A stretch of DNA of 64,000 nucleotides from Clytia hemisphaerica (Eukaryota > Cnidaria > Hydrozoa > Leptothecata > Clytiidae): assembly GCA_902728285.1 (NCBI GenBank), contig CACVBU010000805.1, forward strand, positions 97,364 through 161,363. Direction: 5' to 3'. Below are positions 55,689 through 64,000 of the stretch, piece by piece. Within the stretch, counting starts at the first letter, position 1, and every line of letters begins with the position of its first letter. The translations under genes were made by a program, and so were the position numbers. The notes beneath the pieces were generated by a model. It was given only the letters and a program-made list of their open reading frames with translations, ran no database searches and was not told the origin of the DNA.

Positions 55689-57929
55689 TTTACGTAGAGA
55701 CGATTTATCCGATCTTAAACATCGAATGGTTTCGTTATGTTTAGTGATTATTTCCTCTAAAGTTTTGACATAATCTTCTGCATTTTTATCAAGAGATGTT
55801 AGAGATGGAATTGAGGATGTCATCTGGACCTCCTCATTGAAGGCAACTCGTTTACGTTGTTTAGTCGTCTTCTTATTATTACTTGGATACGATAAAGTTG
55901 ATGGTTTGGTGTTCGGTTTGGTCACGTTAGAGTCTCTGGTAGAAATGGTCTCAGTACTTGGAATAGGTAGAGTTGATGATTGGGTAGTGTGTTTTGTCAC
56001 GTTAGAGTCATTGGTAGCAATGGTCTCAGTACTTGGAATAGGTAGACTTGATGATTGCGTAGTTAGCTTGGTCATGTTAGAGTCTTCGGTAGGAATGGTC
56101 TCAGTACTTGGAGAAGATACAGTTAATGTTTGGGTAGTGTGTTTTGTCACGTTAGAGTCTTTGGTAGCAATGGTTTCAGTACTTGGAATAGGTAGACTTG
56201 ATGATTGCGTAGTTAGCTTGGTCATGTTAGAGTCTTCGGTAGGAATGGTCTCAGTACTTGGAGAAGATACAGTTAATGTTTGGGTAGTGTGTTTTGTCAC
56301 GTTAGAGTCTTTGGTAGCAATGGTTTCAGTACTTGGAATAGGTAGAGTTGATGATTGCGTAGTTAGCTTGGTCACGTTAGAGTCATTGGTAGCAATGGTC
56401 TCAGTACTTGGAGAAGGTAGACTTGATGATTGGGTAGTTGGTTTGGTCATGTTAGAGTCATTGGTAGCAATGGTCTCAGTACTTGGAATAGGTAGATTTG
56501 ACGATTGCGTAGTTGGTTTTGTCACGTTAGAGTCTTCGGTAGGAATGGTCTCAGTACTTGGAGAAGATACAGTTAATGTTTGGGTGGTTGGCTTGGTCAC
56601 TTTAGAGTCTTTTGTGGCAATGGTCTCAGACTTAACAGCTTGGGTGGATGTTGGCATATCGCACTTAGCTTCAATGCTAGGTGAATGATAATCTTCAGCG
56701 CTGGATTGACGGTTAGCAATTTCTGTTGACTTTGAAATAGTGATAATATCAGAAATGGTCGAGAGATTCTGCATCTTAGTGGTTGTTTGAAAGCTAGATG
56801 TTTTAGTTTGCAAGGTGGTCGCAGCAGTGGAGAGATGATCTTCAGTCTTTGGTTGAAGTTTAGAATCTCCTTTAGACTCAGAAGTAGTGGAAATGTCAGT
56901 AAGGGATGAGACATTCTCTTTTATCTCTGTAGCAGTATGAATGTTGGATGTTTCTTTACTCTCTGTTTGCGAGGAGGTTGCATCAGTGGAGAAATGATCA
57001 AGTTTAAAATCTTCTTTAGGCTCAGTAGCAGTGGAAATGTCAGTAAGGAATGATACATTCTCTTGTATTTTGGTGACAGTATGAATGATCAATGTTTCTT
57101 TAGTTTCTGTATGCGATGTCAATGGTGAATTATCCATTTTATTGTTTGTATGAGAGACGGACAGCTCATTTGGTTTTAATGAAACTGTTTGTGTATTTTC
57201 GTCAACCAGTTTACACGTTGTTATTTTGTCACCTTCTTTAGTAACGAGTACATAAGATGAGTAAGTATCAATGTTATCCAGCAAAACAAAAACTTCTGAT
57301 GAATTATTAGATTTTCCGACTTCCACATTGGGAGAATGTTGGCGTGGTTCGGATTCGCTGGAAGCATCGGTTTTTGACATAGATTGTGGCTCATGATTGG
57401 CTTCGGAGGATGATAGTATGTTGGTTACAGCAACTTCTGATTCAAAAGGAGCTTTAGATTTGAGAATATTGGCATTAGAATCAGTATGGTTTTCATCAGT
57501 TTCAATGATGCCACACACTTTGGATTCGTGAATGTTAGCATCCTCGTTATTTTTGGATGGTTTGGCGTTGAAAACAGTTGTTGTGGTTTGGTGTTCACAT
57601 ATATTCTCCGAAGTCCCTGATAGGGTGTTATCATCTTCGGTGATGACGGTTTCAATGTATTGTGTTTTGATTCTATTAGTTTGAGTATTATCAATTTCGA
57701 TTTTATCATTTCTCATATCTACAGTTTCAGCGGCAGCGAGGGCGTGGGCGTCAACAGTTTCGTTGGTGGGAGTATCATCGGATTTAGAATCTATATCGAC
57801 AGTGGGATTATCACCTACAGATTTGTTGGTAGTAGCATTTCCAGCGTTATTACACTCCTCTTGGAGGTTGGGAAGGGCGTTGGTTAGCGAGTTGGCGAAA
57901 ACAATCACTTTCGATTCTTTACTGCCTCC
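55689..57929 (-). CDS. Host coiled-coil gene, exon 3 (large Ser/Thr-rich exon with 25-aa repeats)
   Basis: 2,241 nt, phase 0 on both sides. Acceptor TTTATAG/GGAGGC at 57930; donor CGTAAA/GTAAGT at 55688. It encodes 747 residues, very rich in Thr, Ser, Asn and Glu. Near the end there are nine to ten tandem 25-residue repeats with TETIATNDSNVTKPTTQ as core (about 55930-56640, period 75 bp). Earlier there are looser repeats of about 60 residues (KENVSSLTDISTTSE). After the repeats come a short basic patch (NNKKTTKQRKRVAF) and a heptad stretch (YVKTLEEIITKHNETIRCL). No catalytic domain; a disordered scaffold or spacer is the likely nature. Confidence 0.85.
55930..56640. repeat. 75-bp coding tandem repeat
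   Basis: 'ggtctcagtacttgg' recurs at 55947, 56022, 56097 and onward every 75 bp. Two subtypes alternate (attggtagcaat versus cttcggtaggaat), and a 150-bp pair (about 56050-56340) is duplicated nearly exactly, suggesting recent slippage. The period keeps the frame. Confidence 0.9.
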
Positions 57930-58712
57930 CTATAAAAGTTTTAGAGAATATCTTCTTTAATCAGAATGTTCTTGTCTTTCGATACCAGAGCGAACATGAG
58001 AGATTTGGCATGAGAGGGGGGTGGTATTTTTTTCACTTATATACTCGTCAAGAATAGGTTTACATAGCTTAATGAGAACTCGAGACTTAAATTTGACCAA
58101 AACCCAAGAACAAACTCAAAACATGGTCGGTCCTTGGAAATTAGAAATTTGCTGAATCTTTAACTCTTCCAGCGCGCAACATTTAAAAAAATGCAAAATT
58201 GCTCAAATTCAAGTCTGCAACATCAAAGATGTAAAAGTTATCCAGTATTTGCCTTCATTAAACTTCTAAACTTCAAGAAATGATTTACCTATGTTAACTT
58301 TGGGATTTATTAGCCTTACGGACACTTGATAATTAGAAGGTCTAAGAAATACTTAGTACAAACAGTGGAGACACCCAGGGTGGGTTAAATAGGCAAAAAT
58401 GGGTGCTGAGTATTTGCGGATGATAAGAGTCGGTCTTTTCACCTTCCAAAGTCTCTCTAAGGGTTACGAAAATCAGAAAAAAAAATTCAAAGTAGTCCCT
58501 CAACGTGTAAGGACGATTCTTAGGGAATTTTTTTTATTTCGAGGGGAAAAAATGTAAAAGAAGTCTAAGGGTGGGACATTTTTCAAAAATTGATGAAAAT
58601 TTTTCAAAAAAGTCTCAAAAAAAAAGAATCGAAAGCACGAAAAACGTCCAAATATGAAATGAACATCACTGGGGCTAAATAAAGTTAAACTCATTTATAT
58701 CATAGTATATAC

Positions 58713-58828
58713 CTTTTTATCTTCAGTGACGGTTGATGGTGGCAATACATTCTTCGATACAGTTACAGATGTAGATGCAAGAGATGGATTATTGGACTCG
58801 GAAGTCTTCTCAGAATTGGCTGTCACTC
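58713..58828 (-). CDS. Host coiled-coil gene, exon 2
   Basis: 116 nt. Acceptor TTTTTAG/GAGTGA at 58829; donor AAAAAG/GTATAT at 58712. Joined to the last G of exon 1 it stays in frame, giving a Ser/Thr-rich 39-residue segment (VTANSEKTSESNNPSL). Confidence 0.8.
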
Positions 58829-59214
58829 CTAAAAATAATGAACAGAACCCGTCTTTGTGTCAAATAAATCTGTGTTATTTTTAACCCTATTCGTCCTAGG
58901 GGAGGGGGCTGTTTCTATTTGGGGATAAAACTATTGTTAATAGCTCCTGAAATAATAGAGCTTTTGGCATGAAATTTTCTGTAAATTCTTAACTTTTATT
59001 TAGCTTCAAAATACAAAAAATTTGTCACCTAACAATTTCCACACCCTTGAGCGTGATGACATTTCTGACAGTAAGGTGTCACAAAAATTGACACATTTTC
59101 AATACAAATTTATTTTTCATGTCAAATAATATATCGTTTAAACAGTAATTTATTGAATATTTAGGATAAAATAAGCATTTTAGACGACTCAGGGAACTTT
59201 TTTCTAAAGTGTTT

Positions 59215-59525
59215 GTTAAAATACATACACTTTTTTTTTATAAGAACCAGTAAATCTTTGTTGAGGCTCGGCTGTTCTTATTTTTTTGGCACTTTGAGCC
59301 TTGAATTGTTCTTATTTTGCTCTTATTTTTTCTAAGGTAAAAAACAAGTTTTGGCTATTTACTTTACTATTTAGAGGATTTTAGAAACCAGTGATTCTTT
59401 TTGCTATAACTCTCTAACTTCAGCCTCTCCACTGTTCTTAAATTGTTCTTATTTTTTGGCATTTTTGAGCCTCATTGTTCTTATAAAATTGTTCTTATAT
59501 AAAAAAAAGTGTAGCTTTTTAAAAG
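59215..59525. repeat. Imperfect foldback in intron 1
   Basis: 'cacttttttttta' and 'taagaacc' at the left face 'ttcttatataaaaaaaagtg' at the right. Internal 'ggcactttgagcc' and 'ggcatttttgagcc' are direct copies with repeated 'tgttcttat'. Probably a decayed MITE. The rest of intron 1 (58829-61580) has no recognisable gene. Confidence 0.5.
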
Positions 59526-61580
59526 ACCATGACGAGTGAAGTCATCAAAAGTGGTACAGAAACAACCCCCCTAGTTTTGAACCGCCTCTAATAGCCTAGT
59601 ATGAATAGGGTTAAACAGTCGGCCAGGCAGAAGTCTTAAGTTTTATCTTATGGCAGAAATGATGCTCGGAATTCAAGGCTTGGTAGACTTGCTTTGACGT
59701 CAAAGTTGAATTTAGAACGCGTATGCTTATGAACGAATAAATATTCACTGAACGATGCTTCTTGAAGTCGATTATTTCACAACGTTGTTTCCTTTTTTTT
59801 AATTTTCTATATTGATAATGTATTCCACTGCTAACTATCTTCCTAACGACCATAGATTTGTAAAAATCCTTCTCTTATTTCCGATAGTGAATTTTTCATA
59901 CTTGCCATGTACAAAGTATAGATTTTTGCCTGATCATAGTCATTATAAAAACACTGGTCTGGAAGGCTTTTTGTCTCTTTTTATTGTTAAAAGATGGAGC
60001 TTACGTGCCAACATCGATTTATTTTGCAAACTTTTTGATCATGTGATTAGAAAATAGACCAATCCCAAGAGGAGATTTTGGTAACGTGATCAAAAAGTAT
60101 GCAAATCGCAACTTGTCTTTTGTTTGTAACAAAACAAAATTGAACAAAAAGCTAAAACAATGCATTACCAGACCGGGTTTTTTTTATAATGACTATGGCC
60201 TGATGTAACCAATAAAACTATGGCATGTTTTACATTTTCTGTTACGCCAATTATTCCTGAATCTGAAAATTTAGAAATCGGAATGAAAAAAATTGATGAG
60301 AAAGAGAATGAAGATTTTTACGAAGAAGAGTACGTATTTCAACTTGGAAGGCCTTTTTTTCGGCGAAGAAAAAACATTTTGAAAATTATTTTTGCATTAT
60401 AAACCAGCAAACTAAAAAATGAATTTTCGGAAAACTTTTGTAAAAGCTTCTTTGTCTCAAAATCTTGAAAAGTGTTTTTTGACCAATTTTTTGTCCTAAT
60501 TTTTTTGTAGAAAAACAGTCATAATTTTTAATACATCAATTTAGAAAATTTTTGCGAAAATTTTAAAATAGCGTTCAATTCTTTGCGGATAATTTAAAAA
60601 CATTTCGGAAGAAAAAGGTTGATTACCCATTGAAACTTAGCATTTTTTGTCAAAGAGGGTGATAGAACATTTTATTAACGTCTTCATAACGTTCATAACG
60701 TCATTTTTGTTATCAAATTTTAAATTACTCTAGACAGAATGAATCTGTAAACAATTTGTAAAGGCTGTTGTTAGTTAAAAATGTCAAGGAACCCAAAACA
60801 AAAGTTTTATCTTCAGATCCCTTAACAAATTTTTTGACAATGGTCAGAGCCCTTAAGTCATACCTTACTTATGTCAACTTCCATTAATCTTTAGAATTTG
60901 GGCTTTTTGAATATCCATCCGCCTGGAATGTAGCTTCCAATTTAGTTACTCTCGGGCGCTTAGCAAACGGAGGAGGGAGGTCTTCAAAAATTAATAATAA
61001 ACGGGGTCCCTAATTAACAGGTTATTAATTAATTATTAATCATTAATTAACAGGGTTAGAAATTCTAGAAAATATTTTCAGAAATAAGTAAACATTAAGA
61101 TTAACGAGCAGGGGGGGCGTTTATTAGGCACCTGAGATAAGTCATTCACTGTTAAAGTCCTTCTGAACCTTGATTGTTACTCTTTGGAAAGGTGGAGTGG
61201 CTTATTAAACACGAGGACAAATCAGAGTCACTAAAACTACCCTAAGATCACAAGGTGGAAAAAGTTTAACTTCCGGTAAATATATAGTCAGCATCCGGCA
61301 ATAAATAACTGCTTCCCCTACACTTTTCTGTAAACAGACCCGATATTGGAAATTTCCAAAATCATTGCTGTACACTGTGCCACAGGTGAGATACATTCTG
61401 GCACAGCGTAACCCTACATTAACAGCCTACAGGTGCTATATTGAAAGGGAAAATCCATCCGAAATCTAAGAACATATTACATTCAGTTTGAATGCTAGAA
61501 AGCTTCATTATGATTTCATCTATATGTTTTATTCAATTACTCTAAATCGAAATTAAAATAAATTAAAATTTATATTATAC

Positions 61581-62103
61581 CTTTGATTTCATTAATGATG
61601 TCATTTATTAGTTCCGGTGATGACGGTTTCAAGATTTCACGCAACTCCGCAAAAGGGTCTTTGGTGAGCGTAATAGCGGCAGGGTTGACGGCATTTGATT
61701 TGGTTCCACTTCCGCTGGCGGATACCATGTTAGCCATACTAAATGTGCCACTATCATGGCTTTTATAATCACTGTCTTTAGAGACTGATCCACTAGAGCG
61801 TGGTCTGGCTCCTTTACGTCTCCATTCGGTCATCTGCGACTCAGGTGGGGCAGTACCAGAAAGTAATGCAGGAACGCTTGATATACGGTTACGTTTAATC
61901 TGTTCTTTAGTGCACGAACATGTTGAGGAATTAACCGAGGCTAAATGTAACCCACTTGCCATTGGTAAAGTAGCAGAGCTAGGCGTACACCAATGCATAG
62001 TGACGACACTTTGCGGAGCCAACAAGGCGCTCTTTGATATCCCATTAAAAGCTTTTGGAGTAGTATGGTTCTTTGGAACGTTTTTATTGTTTTGTTTACT
62101 CAT
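61581..62103 (-). CDS. Host coiled-coil gene, exon 1
   Basis: Starts at the first in-frame ATG (62103, MSKQNNKN) and ends at donor AAAG/GTATAA at 61580, leaving phase 1. 174 codons, Ser/Ala/Thr-rich with basic spots (MTEWRRKGARPRSS) and an amphipathic end (DPFAELREIL, ELINDIINEIKG). No signal peptide or membrane segment. With exons 2-5 the protein is about 1,371 aa. I do not recognise it; the overall plan (disordered N-terminus, repeats, C-terminal coiled coil) suits a structural or cytoskeletal adaptor, which is inference. Confidence 0.8.
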
Positions 62104-62249
62104 GATGATGTTGTTGTTAATATAAGCAGTGTAAAATGTTCTTGTAAGTGTTGCTGAATGTTCAAAGTTGTTTTGTGAGTGAGTGTTGGTAAGAAGTTGA
62201 AGAGTGGTGTTTAGAGCGTCATGTTGTGTTAGAAGCAAGAAGTATTTAC

Positions 62250-62352
62250 ATTTTTATCTTACTCTTGGGCACCTTTTTATAGATGAAACATATTGACGTC
62301 AAATACTGATCACTTGTGACGTCAAATATTGCTTTTTAATTATTTGACGTCA
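62250..62352 (-). promoter_or_regulatory. Core promoter with TATA box and three CREs
   Basis: On the minus strand CTATAAAAAGG lies at about 62272-62282, placing a start near 62250 and a 5' UTR of about 150 nt before the ATG at 62103. Upstream are three perfect TGACGTCA palindromes at 62294-62301, 62317-62324 and 62345-62352. TGACGTCA is the classical CREB/ATF site. Confidence 0.7.
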
Positions 62353-62414
62353 TATTTTTGTAAATTTTCAAATGATGCATCATTTGTTCCTGAATTTGAA
62401 TTTTAAATCATTCG

Positions 62415-62500
62415 CACGGAGGCAGTCCCGGCGCGCCAAATATTAAATATATACTACACAATTTTTGCATGGAGGCAGTCCCTGCTCGCCAAATATTAGA
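62415..62500. promoter_or_regulatory. Two-copy promoter-proximal repeat with E2F-like site
   Basis: 'ggaggcagtcccggcgcgcc' followed by aaatatta (from 62419) is repeated from about 62471 as 'ggaggcagtccctgctcgcc' plus aaatatta. The first copy contains GCGCGCCAAA, an E2F-type sequence in reverse; the second has a mutated core. Confidence 0.5.
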
Positions 62501-62699
62501 TATGTTAAATAAAACAAGACGACTTAAAGTCGAAAATTTCGCCTAGAATTTAAACTACATAGGAAAAACAAGAAGTAGAGATTGAAGCCAATTTGAAATC
62601 TACTTTACATCGAGCCTTGATGAAACAATTTTACAAGAACAACGAAGCTTAAAATCGCTAAAAAAAGAGACCAATTTAAGAACAACTGCTGTTTAATTT

Positions 62700-63410
62700 T
62701 TAAGAACTAATAAACAAAGGTAATATCACCGTCTATCAAAAGTTATTTATTTGATTCTTATAAAGTATATGCTTATATAAGAAAAATAAGTAAGCTCATA
62801 TTGTGCGCCATCCCTTGTTTACTTTGTAAGAACTAATTACCGAAAGGTATATCACCGTCTATCAAGAGTTATTGATTTGATTCTTATAAAGTGTATGCTT
62901 ATAAGAAAAATAAGTAAGCTCATATTGTGCGCCATCCCTTGTTTACTTTGTAAGAACTAATTACCGAAAGGTATATTACCGTCTATAAAGAGTTATTGAT
63001 TTGATTCTTATAAAGTAAATGCTTATAAGAAAAATAAATGAGCTCATATTGTGCGCCGTTCCTTGTTTACTTTGGAACAACTAATTACCGAAAGCTATAT
63101 CACCGTCTATCAAGAGTTGTTGATTTGATTCTTATAAAGTATATGCTTATAAGAAAAATAAGTAAGCTCATATTGTGCGCCATCCCTTGTTTACTTTGTA
63201 AGAACTAATTACCGAAAGGTATATTACCGTCTATAAAGAGTTATTGATTTGATTCTTATAAAGTAAATACTTATAAGAAAAATAAATGAGATCATATTGT
63301 GCGCCATCCCTTGTTTACTTTGTAAGAACTAATTACCGTAAGGTATATTACCGTCTATCAAGAGTTATTGATTTGATTCTTATAAAGTATATGCTTATAA
63401 GAAAATAAAG
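62700..63410. repeat. 126-bp tandem repeat, five to six copies
   Basis: Units with 'aactaattaccgaaaggta', 'gatttgattcttataaagt' and 'ctcatattgtgcgccatccc' at about 126-bp spacing (62835, 62961, 63087 and onward). Alternation of 'tatatcaccgtc' and 'tatattaccgtc' suggests a two-unit higher-order repeat. It lies about 400 bp upstream of the host gene promoter. Confidence 0.88.
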
Positions 63411-64000
63411 AAAAATCAAAACTGTGGAGCTAAAGACACAAACATATATGACGTCATCCAAAGAAAACCCGCGAAAATCGTCCGTGGTTATACGAGCGTG
63501 TAATTTGTAAGTTAAATTTAGTGAGTTCGTCCACCGTATCAAGCACTTTCGTTTTCTAATTTTTTTTGCGAGGACACCGCAGAAAGGCTATCGTAATACT
63601 TTCGCTAAGCGAAATTAACTAGGTCACAGTGTGGATCTAAACCACACTGAAACGACCGCCTACCATCACGCATCACGCTTGCAAAATAGCGCGCACACAT
63701 TATTAACGCCTACATGTCATCTCCAGTACATTTTAGATTATTCATTGAAAACAGATTACAATATAGTCATTTTTCATGTCTCGATTATTCAATTCCGAAT
63801 CAAAGACATTCAGGGAAAAAAAGAGAAACACCTGGGTAATCTAGTTAAAAAACCGAAAGTAAATGGCAGACAAAGTAACGAGCCAAGGCAAAACGAGATT
63901 AGCGTACCACTATGAAAGAAACCGCCTCCGGCGGTCGATAAGTTTTGTCAAAAATCTAGAAGGAACACAAAAATTCAGAGTCACTAGAACTATATGAGAG
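63411..64000. other. No gene recognised
   Basis: Slightly richer in GC than its surroundings. 'tgacgtca' occurs once at 63450-63457. A 94-codon plus frame at 63631-63915 has no recognisable similarity. Confidence 0.4.

Noticed and set aside
55837-56688. Plus-strand 283-aa valine/leucine-rich repeat ORF
   Set aside because: It is the complement of the 25-aa Ser/Thr repeat exon, whose splice sites and in-phase neighbours support the minus strand.

Overview
This is nuclear DNA from a multicellular animal, probably an invertebrate. The signs are spliced genes with GT-AG introns, satellites, many short foldback (MITE-like) repeats, and transposon families (Crypton-like tyrosine recombinase, USP-like protease ORF) that are common in cnidarian-type genomes. 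The phylum is an inference and I hold it loosely. The window is AT-rich and mostly repeats. No prokaryotic genes, rRNA, tRNA or CRISPR were seen.

Region 1 (1-2189) has no gene, only small duplications and half of an old foldback repeat. Region 2 (2190-38202) is the main event: two near-identical, same-orientation, head-to-tail copies of one giant element of about 18 kb each (2190-20329 and 20330-38198). Each copy has, left to right: a type-1 satellite; a type-2 satellite that is the same family in reverse orientation; a multi-kb inverted repeat whose arms each carry a C2H2 zinc-finger/acidic ORF, two unknown ORFs, a 42-bp minisatellite and a GC hairpin; a short unique centre holding a broken P-loop ATPase fragment; a stub of satellite; a small charged ORF; and a spliced tyrosine recombinase gene with an N-terminal C2H2 finger and a C-terminal Myb/SANT-like domain. 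Both outer ends and the copy-copy junction share the core TAAG. The target was the palindrome CCTTAAGG, and an uninterrupted version of it survives at 1691-1698. This is the structure expected from site-specific integration of a circular form by a tyrosine recombinase. Copy 1 was later hit by a 3.06 kb foldback element.

Region 3 (38203-52100) holds the other half of the target repeat, a 166-bp satellite array, a broken USP-like cysteine protease gene of transposon type, and a dense series of foldback MITEs. Region 4 (52134-62300) is a single host gene on the minus strand. Five exons join in phase into a protein of about 1,371 aa that is Ser/Thr-rich, with a 25-aa tandem repeat and a C-terminal coiled coil. 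Its upstream region has a TATA box, three perfect TGACGTCA (CRE) palindromes and an E2F-like site. Region 5 (62700-64000) holds a 126-bp tandem repeat and unassigned sequence.

All coordinates of repeats and splice sites are hand-read. Single-base lesions in the element ORFs may be real decay or assembly errors.
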